Part shown: positions 1 through 10,100 of the stretch, one piece after another
Numbering within the stretch: position 1 is the first letter of the stretch
Layout of the letters: every line of letters starts with the position of its first letter
Assembly: GCF_000498495.1 (NCBI RefSeq)
Contig: NZ_AVCS01000013.1
Span: forward strand, 62,001-126,000
Direction: 5' to 3'
From: Flavobacterium enshiense DK69
GTDB taxonomy: Bacteria; Bacteroidota; Bacteroidia; Flavobacteriales; Flavobacteriaceae
Length of the DNA stretch: 64,000 bases
Made by a program: the position numbers and the translations under genes
Notes under the pieces: model-generated
The model's input: the letters and a program-made list of their open reading frames with translations, nothing else
What the model was told of the DNA's origin: nothing
Databases searched by the model: none

Positions 1-420
1 TATCAGGTCAGATTCTGTGAAAGTTCCACTTTGTAAATACTCGAGAATTTTAGATGGAGCATAGAAATTTGGGTTTCCTTGGATATTATTTAAAATTTTT
101 TGTTTTTCCGCTTGAGCATTTGCCCTTTGTTGCACTAAAGTATCAATCTTTTGTTTTGCTTCCAAAACATGTTTACCTGCGGGAAAATTTGTGATATAGT
201 CAGAAAGCTTACTTTCATTGCCATAGCGTGCTATTTCCCACGCAGCATCATCATCCTCGTCTATTGAGGTTTGCAGAGCTACTATTGCTTTACGCTTGCT
301 CGAGTCTAAATTGCCTGTCTGTTTTAATTCATCAAGTGTAGTTATTCCCTGTTTTATAAATCCAAAAAGTTGGTCTGCTGTAAAATCCTCTATATGTTGT
401 AAAATATTATTTTTATCCAT
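1..420 (-). CDS. Repeat protein of the SrfB/SrfC-protease operon (3' end beyond window)
   Basis: An open frame starts at the ATG at 420 and runs off the window edge, giving about 140 residues without a stop. It lies 24 bases after the stop of the upstream membrane protein, so it is the fifth gene of the minus-strand operon. Two short segments look related: LFGFIKQGITTLDEL near residues 18-32 and ILEYLQSGTFTESDL near residues 125-139. Between them lies a helical segment with a W..A......YI..FP.GKH..EA pattern (about residues 60-90), a form I know from repeat-rich Bacteroidetes proteins. No signal peptide or membrane segment is visible, so it is probably cytoplasmic. I do not recognise a named family, and the C-terminal part, which may hold an effector domain, is not in the window. 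Confidence 0.7.
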   Translation of the reverse strand, partial: MDKNNILQHIEDFTADQLFGFIKQGITTLDELKQTGNLDSSKRKAIVALQTSIDEDDDAAWEIARYGNESKLSDYITNFPAGKHVLEAKQKIDTLVQQRANAQAEKQKILNNIQGNPNFYAPSKILEYLQSGTFTESDLI

Positions 421-444
421 GGTATCTACTTTTTAAAGTCTAAC

Positions 445-1380
445 TTAAAGTTCGTTATCTGCTGCACTTTTCCCAAGTCCAAAAAGACCTAGAATGTCCC
501 CAGATTTACCCCCTTTACGCTTTGTGACTATCCAAGGCAACAGCATCAGGAAGTATGCTATGATTGCCAATCCAATAGAAAGAGGTGTGGGTTTATCAGG
601 AGTTGTAAAGTGTGTTTTCACATCGTTGAACGAAAGAATGTAATCAAAATCATTGGCATTCTCTCCTTTTTCTCTTATCCTGGAAAGCCTGACAAGTTCA
701 GTTTTCCAATCTTTTGAGTTTTGTTCTACATTTTTTATTACATCCGCTATACCTATGGCCTTCCACTCATTAACAATTCTCCTCGAATCTGCTAACCAGG
801 TTGAATCCGCTGTTTTCTTTTTACCGTAGTTAGACGGGAACAAATCGGCGTGTAGAGTAAACATTTTGCTATCAATTTGTTTATTATCAGAACCTCCACT
901 GCTTTTGAAATCATAATCGGAATATACTCCGGGACTTACATGTTTAGCCATCACGACACTCCGTAGTTTGCCTATATATATAGTTTCCCTTTTTTGTGCA
1001 TAAAGTTCATATTCGGGATACATATCTGCTGCTTGCTGAATACTTGCGGTAAGCTTACTCTGGATTACTTGCTTCTGGTCCGAAACCACAAAATAGTGAG
1101 AAAAAGGCGAATAGGTAAAGTAAGCTGTTAAGATAGAAAACAAAACCAGTAAAATCATTTCCCAAATGAAACAGGTTTTGAAATTACTACTCGTACGTTT
1201 TAATAACTTCGCACCAAGCGCAGTTCCACTTAAAAGCAAGAAAATAATTGTCGATAAAAGAATGCTTTGTTCTGTATTGCCCAGTGTATAAAAGTTGGTA
1301 CCGAGAAAACACACGAAACTAAATGCAAGAGCTGTCAACAATGCAATCACGTCGGCCAATGAAAATTTTGATTGTGTCAT
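445..1380 (-). CDS. Four-helix membrane protein of unknown function
   Basis: A 311-aa protein with three hydrophobic segments near the N-terminus (about residues 11-31, 39-59 and 70-90). A hydrophilic domain of about 170 residues follows, then a fourth membrane segment at about 268-287 and a short basic, glycine-rich tail. With three helices before it, the central domain would sit on the opposite side of the membrane from the N-terminus, probably the periplasm if the N-terminus is cytoplasmic. The gene starts 26 bases after the protease gene ends and is followed after 24 bases by the next gene, so it belongs to the same operon. I do not recognise the family. A role as membrane partner or sensor for the protease is inference from position only. 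Confidence 0.75.
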   Translation of the reverse strand: MTQSKFSLADVIALLTALAFSFVCFLGTNFYTLGNTEQSILLSTIIFLLLSGTALGAKLLKRTSSNFKTCFIWEMILLVLFSILTAYFTYSPFSHYFVVSDQKQVIQSKLTASIQQAADMYPEYELYAQKRETIYIGKLRSVVMAKHVSPGVYSDYDFKSSGGSDNKQIDSKMFTLHADLFPSNYGKKKTADSTWLADSRRIVNEWKAIGIADVIKNVEQNSKDWKTELVRLSRIREKGENANDFDYILSFNDVKTHFTTPDKPTPLSIGLAIIAYFLMLLPWIVTKRKGGKSGDILGLFGLGKSAADNEL

Positions 1381-1406
1381 ATATATATTTATTTCTGTTT
1401 TCGTTA

Positions 1407-4277
1407 TTATCTATGATTTCCAATATCTTTTAATTCCCTGTCAATTCTGTCTAATTCCTGTTGTAAACGATCACGTTTTTGCAAAAGGGTATTTCTTCTG
1501 TCACTGCCAGGACTATTTGGACTATTACGAGTAGCATTGGGAGGATTTCGAGTATTGCTTTCACCCCCTATTGTAAAAGTGCATATATGTAAAGCATTGT
1601 CTTCTTTCCTTATCAGTCCTTTATAATTTTCTGATTTTCCACCATATTTTACATCAATAGTGTATGGTGTTTCGTTTATGTTCGGTTCTTGCTTTTTATA
1701 ATACTGAAGATAAACATTATAAGTGCCGTTTGGAGCTCCACCAGTAGGCCAATATATATTTTCAATAGGTTTTTTACTGTCGGGGTACTCTACATTCATA
1801 TCTATTTCAAGTTGTCCACCACTTGGAATGCTTTTATTTTTGAACCAGACCGTTTCTCCTTTCGGGTCAGTACAATACAGATCCAAATCATTGTAATTAT
1901 TCCAATTTAATTGTATTTGCACATCGCCGGTTGAAGGTGTTGGTGTACAGTCAAATTCTTCGCCGGACTTAACTTTTTGCAAAGCCTTATCCAACTGGAT
2001 AAACTTGCCTATATTTCCTTGAGTAGATAATCCTGTACTTTGTAAAATACAAATAATCTGCTTGGTTGTAAGCGAGTTTTTAAGACTTTTCATCAGAGCA
2101 ACAGCACCGGAAACAATGGGAGCGGACATACTTGTGCCATCCATTGTCTCATAATTATCAGCTCCAACTGTACTATATATGCCAACACCGGGAGCGGAAA
2201 TCTTAGAATAAGAGCCATAATTACTGAAATTGGCTTTAGCTAAGTTTTGGCTGTTCTTATCTATTGCAGAAACGGTAATGAATAGTTCAGGACGTTGCAG
2301 GGCTTCTATACCTGCCAATACATTATCATTTCCCGCGGCTAGCACAATTGTGGAATTATGACCTGCTGCTATCCTCATTATTTCTCGCCATAATCGTTCT
2401 TCTTCTTTGAAATGATTTTGTATTAAATCCCTCTGCTCACTTTCTGAAATTTGCGAAAGACCGCTAAATTGACCTCCTAATGAAACATTTATTACATCGG
2501 CTCCTTGATATAAGGCGTACAATACACCATCCAATACTGAAGTTGTTGTCATCATGCCTTTTTCATCAGCAACCTGAATAGGCATAAATTTACAGTTGGG
2601 TGCAATTCCACAAATACCTTGTTCGTTATTGCCAATAGCCAAAGCAGTTCCCGCAACATGCGTTCCATGATCAATCTGCTGTGGGAAAATCTCATCTGAA
2701 TGTGTCCACACATTATAAGGTTGCACAACTTTACTTCTTAATTCCGGGTGTTGCAGATTAAAACCATTATCTACTATAGCAATAGTGATTTTATCTGAAC
2801 CACGAGTAATATCCCATGCTTGGGGTGCTTTGATTTTATGGAGATACCAATTTTTATTGTTGTCTTTTACAGCAGGATCGTTTGGAGTATATTTTCCTTC
2901 GAACAAAGTTTCGTCAAAGACAAAAAGTTTGTAATCAGGTTTAAATTTATCTGGAATTTCCTGTTTTAACTGCTCCCGCTTATCAGATGGGATTTCGATT
3001 TGCAATCGTTTTACTACATTGTCGTAATAAACCACCTTATAGCGCTCATCAGGATATTTTACTTTAAAATCTTTGGCAAAATCCATAATAGATTTGTCCT
3101 CATTTTCCATCAGGATATTAAGACGGTTTCCAATAATCGTTGGATTTCCCGGGATTATCTCTGGATCATCTTCTATTGGAGGTAATACCCCCTGTTGTGG
3201 TGGCAATATATCTTCATAACCTGGAGGAGTCGGCACAGGTTTGTATGGATCGTGTGGGTCATAGATTCCGCCGTCATTACCAACACGAGAATCATCTTTT
3301 AACCAAGTAGAATCATTATTATTAAGTGCAGCACCTCCCCGCAAGTTGTGTCCGTTACAACTACGAAATAACCAAAAAAACAACAATAGCAAAAGAAGAA
3401 TTAATAGCAACCATAGCAACCATTTTAAACATCCGCTACCGGTAAACAACATTTTAAGCCAATTCCAAAAACGTAGATACCAAGGTAATATTGGTGCTGG
3501 TAATGGAGAAACAACTTCCTTTGGTCTGTATTGTGCGTTAAATTCTTTGTTTCCGGTAACTTGATAACTCTTCGGATCTTCGTTCCAGCCAACAAATTCG
3601 TAGCCCTCTTTTGGTTCAACCACCGGAATATCATCATCCGAAAGCTGAGAATTTATTTCTTTATGAATAGACGAATCGCCGTTCAAAAATCCGTTTTCGC
3701 CTGCATTGTAACTTACAATAAAAGATGTGATCGGCGTTTCTTCACGACCTGATGGTGTTTCTTCCGGAGGAGTTTCCGACTTTGTTTTTTTTATAGGTGG
3801 CAGCGTTTTACGGATTTCACTAATATCTTCTCGCACATTATCACGCAATGACATTCCCCAAACTCCCAAAATAACTTTGTCATCATAACAATACACAAAA
3901 CGGTCATCAACATATTTTACCGAAACAGTCAAAAAATCTGCTTCAGTGGTTTTTCCAGAATTATTGAGTTCGTCGATTTTACCTCTATAATGCGACAGCG
4001 TTTCGGCTTTTATATTTTGATATTTTTCCGCCTCTTCGCCATGTAAATCGGATAAAATCCGAACACTTTCCATTGGTGGGCCAAAAAAAGTAATTACATC
4101 GTCTTCTTTTACCGGATAAGCTATAAAATCCTGATATTTAGTGTCTATTTTATTAATTATAATTGTTTGCAATGCACTGTAACGATCGAAAATGGTTTTT
4201 TCGCTGATAATTTGTATCGCCTTAAAATACTTCAATTCTGTAGTACATAATGGCTTCTTTCCTTTTACTATTGGCAT
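1407..4277 (-). CDS. Membrane-anchored subtilisin-family (S8) serine protease, multidomain
   Basis: A 956-aa protein with a clear S8 catalytic core: Asp503 in IVDNGF, His537 in DHGTHVAGT, oxyanion Asn650 in AAGND and Ser716 in GTSMSAP. The N-terminal 180 residues are an unrecognised domain without a signal peptide. Residues 185-250 resemble a Listeria-Bacteroides (InlB B) repeat, ending in GYEFVGWNE. One long leucine-rich membrane helix lies at about 284-304, then a proline-rich linker and a probable propeptide (about 385-460). After the protease, residues 785-860 resemble DUF2135/YfaP (DLDLYCTDPKG, IYWPTGGAPNGTYNV), and the C-terminus is a short coiled coil. Domains after the helix are predicted to be periplasmic. 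The gene begins 13 bases after the SrfC-like gene. Protease assignment is firm; the role in this operon is unknown. Confidence 0.9.
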   Translation of the reverse strand: MPIVKGKKPLCTTELKYFKAIQIISEKTIFDRYSALQTIIINKIDTKYQDFIAYPVKEDDVITFFGPPMESVRILSDLHGEEAEKYQNIKAETLSHYRGKIDELNNSGKTTEADFLTVSVKYVDDRFVYCYDDKVILGVWGMSLRDNVREDISEIRKTLPPIKKTKSETPPEETPSGREETPITSFIVSYNAGENGFLNGDSSIHKEINSQLSDDDIPVVEPKEGYEFVGWNEDPKSYQVTGNKEFNAQYRPKEVVSPLPAPILPWYLRFWNWLKMLFTGSGCLKWLLWLLLILLLLLLFFWLFRSCNGHNLRGGAALNNNDSTWLKDDSRVGNDGGIYDPHDPYKPVPTPPGYEDILPPQQGVLPPIEDDPEIIPGNPTIIGNRLNILMENEDKSIMDFAKDFKVKYPDERYKVVYYDNVVKRLQIEIPSDKREQLKQEIPDKFKPDYKLFVFDETLFEGKYTPNDPAVKDNNKNWYLHKIKAPQAWDITRGSDKITIAIVDNGFNLQHPELRSKVVQPYNVWTHSDEIFPQQIDHGTHVAGTALAIGNNEQGICGIAPNCKFMPIQVADEKGMMTTTSVLDGVLYALYQGADVINVSLGGQFSGLSQISESEQRDLIQNHFKEEERLWREIMRIAAGHNSTIVLAAGNDNVLAGIEALQRPELFITVSAIDKNSQNLAKANFSNYGSYSKISAPGVGIYSTVGADNYETMDGTSMSAPIVSGAVALMKSLKNSLTTKQIICILQSTGLSTQGNIGKFIQLDKALQKVKSGEEFDCTPTPSTGDVQIQLNWNNYNDLDLYCTDPKGETVWFKNKSIPSGGQLEIDMNVEYPDSKKPIENIYWPTGGAPNGTYNVYLQYYKKQEPNINETPYTIDVKYGGKSENYKGLIRKEDNALHICTFTIGGESNTRNPPNATRNSPNSPGSDRRNTLLQKRDRLQQELDRIDRELKDIGNHR

Positions 4278-4290
4278 AGTTATCAGTTTT

Positions 4291-7128
4291 TTACAGTTTT
4301 ACAGTTTTGCATTCATCAATTATTCTCCCTAATTGTTCATTTGCTGCCACATCATAATTCGGAATATCGCAAACTGAGACAAAACCAACTTTTAATCGGT
4401 TGTACCATGATAAATAATTGCGATAATTAGGCAACGATTTCATTTCTCCGGGTTGGGATTGAATAATGACAGTATGATTTTCGATACTTGTAAATAAATC
4501 AGCTACAGATTTTTCTGTCGAATTGATATGTTGGTCTAATATTAATCCTAAACTATTTTTCTCATTTGCTTGACGCAAATCACTAATTTCCGACTCGTCA
4601 AAATATTCAAAGCCAATTGTATTTATACATTTATTCAAGATTTCAGCGCTAATATCGGCAACGATTTCGTAAGGCAAGTCCGTTTTGTTATGTCCATCAA
4701 CATAACGGCGAATTTTTTCAGCAATTCGTTTTGCTATACCCAACTTTTTAAACAATTTTTGAAACATATCGTTAATTTCCTGCAAAGCAGTTGAGCCGTC
4801 TTGTGCCAAAATTTGCTGAATAGTATGTTTGTCTGTCAGAGTAATGTATACATACCAATATTCAAGTAACGCATCTGCCAGCTGTTGTGCATTGTTTTTT
4901 ATTAACCCAGAATTGCCGTTTATGAGTTCATCCAAATCAATTTTCTTTGACTCAAGTTCGACACGGAATTGCTGTTTTTGTTCCTCTGTTGTTTTTTCAT
5001 AGTGTATGCATAAACGATCAAAATAAAGCTCAACTGTATCTCCATCAATGACTGGTACTTGCATTCTATAAGTACTATAAATATCCATATTGATTACATC
5101 ACGATGTTCAATGTCGTCAATTTTTTTTCGATAAAGCTCAAGTACATCGCTTTCATTGAGCATAAGCTCTTTCATTAGTTGACCGTATAGTTTAATACCA
5201 TCGGCACTAAAAGCAACATCAAGCTTATGTTGAATATCACCAGCGGTAGCTTTTGCTTTTTGAAGTTCCTTGTCCTTATCGTTGCTCTGAAAATGCTTGA
5301 CTAATTCTGCAAGAATAATTTGTGAAATTTCGTTGAGTTCGCTAAGTATTTTCTCGCGTCTGGCGTTGTTTATATTGTTCCCGGCAATGGTCAGTTTGTT
5401 AATTATCAACTTTGTGCCGTCTTTGTTTATACTTGCCGCTTCATCCCACGATTCGACAGGATTAGCAAAATGGCATTTGACAAAATCGTAGTCTATAAAG
5501 GATTGGCGAAGTTTTAAACGAAAATCAGGAAAATTTTCCGGAAAAATTTCTTCCTCTTCACGCTTCTTTGCATTAAATCCCTTAAAAAGATTGCTTGGAG
5601 TTTCAGATTTTTCAAAATCGCGTAATAGGAAAATATTTTGAAAATATGGTTGCGAATTAGTCCAATTGTCAAACCACGAATATGTTTGTTTCTCAAAATA
5701 TTCTTTTTCCATTGTAGTCGTAAAACGTTGCAACCATCTGTAATTTAGGGAAGAATTATCCCGTCCGTCTCGTAGAGGGTCGTATTGTAAATTGACATTG
5801 AAGAAAGTGCCGATAACAAACAATGGCGAAATTTTTGATTTATCAATAAATTGTTCTCTTTTAGCTGGTGATTCACCCACTACTTTATTGATCCAGTTAT
5901 TCAATAGCCTAGGCATTATTCGTTGGGCTGTTTGTTCGTGCTTTGCACAGAAAATCAAAATGTTTATTTTCTCAGCATCAGAATATTTATTGAATAAATA
6001 AGCCACTTTTCCGCGTAATAACAAATCTGGGATTGTATTGTTTTCTATTGCATCTAACGGTTTTTCCATGCGCGACCTTGCGCCTGGGAAATCCAGCAAA
6101 TCGGTTTCTTTCAAAAAAGGTTTACTTTGGAGCAATGTTTCCGATTGTCCAAAAACCAATTCAGCAGACAAAGCGCACAAATACGATTTAGCAAATTCAA
6201 TTTCTTGATTTTTCCCAGGCAAAAATGCTTTCGTATTGGCTGTATAATTTGGCTCAATTCTGTCAGGCTCTGTATAGATTTCTCTCAAACGCTTAACATC
6301 GAGCAAAGTTCCGAATTTGTATAACACTGCTGCCAAAGGCAGGTAAACAACGTTTGCGAAATTCAATTTTTCGTACTCCGAAATTAACGTAGCAAACAAT
6401 GTTGTGAAAATCTCGTTTTTGTTCCACAAAAGAGAAAAAATATCTTTCCATTGGTCAGGTCTTGCTTTTGTAATCAGCAAAGAAATTTCATCAAAAAACT
6501 TTGAATCAATTACCTTGTCAGCTTTTTGAAAATATTCTTCAAAATAATCCTGTATATCAAGCACATCGTCTTCGCCAAATACATTTTGTTGAGTTTGGCA
6601 ATCTTTCAATCTGTCTTTTAACTGATAAACTTCGGCATTGATTTCATCGCTCGACAAAAAATGAATATTTTGGGAAGCTTTCAGATTTATGTCATTATAA
6701 AAACTGTCGCACAAAACAAGCACAATGTCAGCAGGTGACAACAAAACGGCTTTTATCGGATATCTCTCATTTATTGCTTTGTAATTGACTGAGAACCGAG
6801 ATACCAAACTTGTGGATTCAGACCCTCCTCCCGGAGGATTTATTGCTTCGATAAAATTATGTACAATATTGTTTTCGTCGGTAATACTGAACGGCTTACC
6901 TTCTTCCGACAATAAACTGCTGATAAGATATGATTTGCCGACCTGACTTTCGCCATACATAGCCGCTGCAGGGTTGCCTCCCAAAGCGAACTTCTTTTTG
7001 TTCAATTTACGACGGCAATCAACCATATTGCGGTAAGCATCTTTTGCTTTATTTCCGTCCAACGATGTTTTTATCCAGATGTTGGCTTTTTCTATTATTT
7101 CAAGTTGATTCTGTATATTATTTTCCAT
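4291..7128 (-). CDS. SrfC-like large GTPase
   Basis: A 945-aa protein with a P-loop GESQVGKS at residues 59-66 and a second motif DFPGA at 346-350 that fits the G3 DxxG motif. The long helical remainder (about 560-945) is typical of dynamin-like GTPases. This layout matches the SrfC family (putative bacterial virulence factor), whose gene normally stands beside srfB, as it does here: the start is 13 bases after the SrfB-like stop. Family knowledge suggests nucleotide-driven assembly, possibly at membranes. The biochemical role of SrfC is not established, so I call only the fold and family. The protein has no membrane helix and is probably cytoplasmic. A G4 (NKxD) motif is not evident. Confidence 0.8.
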   Translation of the reverse strand: MENNIQNQLEIIEKANIWIKTSLDGNKAKDAYRNMVDCRRKLNKKKFALGGNPAAAMYGESQVGKSYLISSLLSEEGKPFSITDENNIVHNFIEAINPPGGGSESTSLVSRFSVNYKAINERYPIKAVLLSPADIVLVLCDSFYNDINLKASQNIHFLSSDEINAEVYQLKDRLKDCQTQQNVFGEDDVLDIQDYFEEYFQKADKVIDSKFFDEISLLITKARPDQWKDIFSLLWNKNEIFTTLFATLISEYEKLNFANVVYLPLAAVLYKFGTLLDVKRLREIYTEPDRIEPNYTANTKAFLPGKNQEIEFAKSYLCALSAELVFGQSETLLQSKPFLKETDLLDFPGARSRMEKPLDAIENNTIPDLLLRGKVAYLFNKYSDAEKINILIFCAKHEQTAQRIMPRLLNNWINKVVGESPAKREQFIDKSKISPLFVIGTFFNVNLQYDPLRDGRDNSSLNYRWLQRFTTTMEKEYFEKQTYSWFDNWTNSQPYFQNIFLLRDFEKSETPSNLFKGFNAKKREEEEIFPENFPDFRLKLRQSFIDYDFVKCHFANPVESWDEAASINKDGTKLIINKLTIAGNNINNARREKILSELNEISQIILAELVKHFQSNDKDKELQKAKATAGDIQHKLDVAFSADGIKLYGQLMKELMLNESDVLELYRKKIDDIEHRDVINMDIYSTYRMQVPVIDGDTVELYFDRLCIHYEKTTEEQKQQFRVELESKKIDLDELINGNSGLIKNNAQQLADALLEYWYVYITLTDKHTIQQILAQDGSTALQEINDMFQKLFKKLGIAKRIAEKIRRYVDGHNKTDLPYEIVADISAEILNKCINTIGFEYFDESEISDLRQANEKNSLGLILDQHINSTEKSVADLFTSIENHTVIIQSQPGEMKSLPNYRNYLSWYNRLKVGFVSVCDIPNYDVAANEQLGRIIDECKTVKL

Positions 7129-7141
7129 TATTAAGCTTTTC

Positions 7142-10100
7142 TTAATTTTGTGAATTATTGATATTCAGATTGAAAATACCCGAATCAAGCCAAAAATTTT
7201 CCACTTCGCTCATACTTTGCACTTGTAGACTGATAAAGTTTTTGTTCAATGAATTTCCTTCTTTATCAGTAATTTCTTCGAGTCGAAGGGTTTCAGCATC
7301 TTCGTTAAAATTGCGTTCAATAGTGATAGTTAGCGGCATCTTCTGACGGATCTTCTGTTTCTCATCGGCTATTTCTTGTTGTACTTCTGCTTCAGTTACA
7401 TCATCGTCAAGTCGCCCACGCACACGGTCTTCTATTTTGTAATCATTGAAATTAAGCGTGTAAAATGGTCGAGAAGGATATGCAGGAATATTCAACTGCC
7501 GAACACCAATACGGAGTGGCAAAGAAGTCACTTGTAACGTTGCGTGATTATTATCAGGCGTAATTATTGTATCGAGATACTCTAATGAGTCTTCATTTAA
7601 TTTACCGAAATAGAAAGTAGTTGGCAAAAGTTTCTTTTTAAGTTCCGAAAGATTTAATGAGAAACCGTTTAGTCCTCCGTTTTCGGCAATTTGGCCAATC
7701 ATGGCGCCTGTTGTAATGATTGATTTTGGGTTGATAAATTTGCCATTTCCATCAATAAATTTGTAACGTTTATCTTCGGGATACCAACGCCCGACACGAT
7801 AGTCATTCATCGTTTTCAAACGATTTGGTGAAATAGCATAATACTTCAAAAATAAATCAGTAAGCGATTTAAGTGAAGTTGGGCGTCCTGAAAGCAGTAC
7901 AATATCGCAAGCATAGTACGACAACAGTGAAGATATTTTGCCAATCAGTGTGTCAAAGGTTTGTTCAATAATATATGAAACAACTTTTTTGTCATATTGC
8001 CACTGCAAGGACTGTAATTCAAAACCAAAATGAGAATTGAAATAATTGAGAACAGTTGGAGTTGGTGGATTATTGCTAAAAATATCGCTATACGACAAAA
8101 TCTGACTTTCGACATTGTCTTGTTTCAACAATTCGAGAAAATATGAAGCTACAGGAACTGAAACCTGCAAATTAAAATCGCTACGTAACTGACGATTCCG
8201 GAACGAAACGCCGTTGTCCGTACCCAAAAATGGCTGCAATATTTCAACAGGATTTTTGCCCAATGCTTTCAGTTTCTTTTCAATCGGCGAATGTTTTCCT
8301 TCTATAACAACTTGCTGTACAAGTCGTTTGAGTAAATCATCGCCCGCCAAATAAAAACTTTCCCAAAACAGTGGTACGGGAGTTAATGTGCATTGAGCCT
8401 CATCATGGTATTTGTAGGCCGCAATCATTACATCAGTTGTTCCTGCTCCAATGTCCACCGAACCGATTGTGAGCGATTTTTTGTTGTAGTCTTCCAAATC
8501 GCTACGCAGTTTCCCGTAAAAATCAAAATATTCCTTCACATTTTTCTGATAGCGCTCTTTTATTTCAGCATAAAGGAAAACAAATTGTGCAGAAGTAGCT
8601 TCATCATAAATCCATTCGGTACGGTCTTCTCTAGCAGAGAGTTTTTTAGCCGACGGAATTACCTGAATTTGTTTACGCGCCTCATTTTCATCAACTTGTT
8701 CGTAATAAATATCTTCAAAAAAACGGTCGAGCATAATGGCAGCATCTTCAGCACATCTGCGTAAGGCAATCTGTTCAATATGTGACATCGCCGTAGGACA
8801 AGTAACAATAATCCGTTTAATTTTTCGTGGCATCGATTCGTTGCCCCAATGGTTACGTTGTTCGTAACTGTTGATTTGCATTTTTGCCTGTGCCAGAATT
8901 TCTAGGAATGCAAATGTCATCAATGCTTTACGTGAATAATGTGTCAAAATTCCACCGCTACCTTCAGTATTCAAAGAACCATCACTATTTAACTGTTCTG
9001 AAATTCCTTCAATATAAATCGATTTGGCAGTTTCACCTTCCAATTGTACAAATTCCCATTCTTGCTTTTGTGGCTTAACATCCCACAAAAAACGTTTCGG
9101 ACTTGAAAACGTGCTTGTCTTTTCGACTCCGGTATTCTGATTTGTTGCCTTATGTATCAATCGATTTGCCTCATTTCCCAAACGAACCATAGATGGATAA
9201 ACAAATTGACGGCTGTTATCAATACCGAATTTTCCACCAAAGTCGGCTTCGCGGAAAGCCAAACGCATATCGAAAGAATCACGGTATTTATTGAGTTCGC
9301 CATTTGCTACAAGCATAGTAAAATCCTGCAATTCTAGCGGGCTTGATTTTGTAAAATCGCTATTATCAAACAACACGGCACAAGTACGGGAGTTGCCAAT
9401 ATCTACTACCAAATCTACATTTCCATAAACTGCATTTTGATTGGAATGCAATGTGATTTTTGGCACAAGAGCTTCGTTGTTTTCTTTTTTCAACTGCTGA
9501 ATGTACCTGATAATGAAAATGTATTGAGCCAAATAATCCATTTTGGGTTTTTGCAACCCCCTCAAATCACCGATACTATTAAACTCACTGCCGTGAAATT
9601 TTTTAAGCACATATCTATCAACCCAATCACAGTTAAATGCTTCCGAACAATAACCCACCAACTTGGATTCGTTATTACAAAGTGCATAATCCTTTTGTCT
9701 GTCAGCTGCATTTGTAAAAATCGGCGTTTCTTGCAAATCCTCATCTTCAAAACCTTCTTCCTTAAATACAGTTCTTGTATCGAAAGCTAAAAAAAGATTG
9801 TATTTCCTTGTTCTACCGTTTGTTTCAACCGGAATAAGTTTGAAACGGCACCAATTTGTGGGCCCAAATTCAGACTGCCTGCCCTTTAAAAGGAAAAATG
9901 GCATTGGAAACCAAGTATTTTCAAATTTGTCCCAACTTATGCGACTAATTGATTCTTGAAAACAGCCCGAATCTACTGGCTCATCTGTATCAATCGGAAT
10001 GATATGACTTGCATCAAATTCATCATCTGCTTGAATTGTTTCCCAAGATTCAGTTACTTTATATTCGTTTCGCAAAGTAGCATAACCGAGTTCGATTAAT

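Noticed and set aside
8393..8764. 123-aa open frame antisense to the SrfB-like gene
   Set aside because: It lies wholly within a strong coding gene on the other strand, and its composition is that of a shadow frame (Phe/Ile-rich, no domain).
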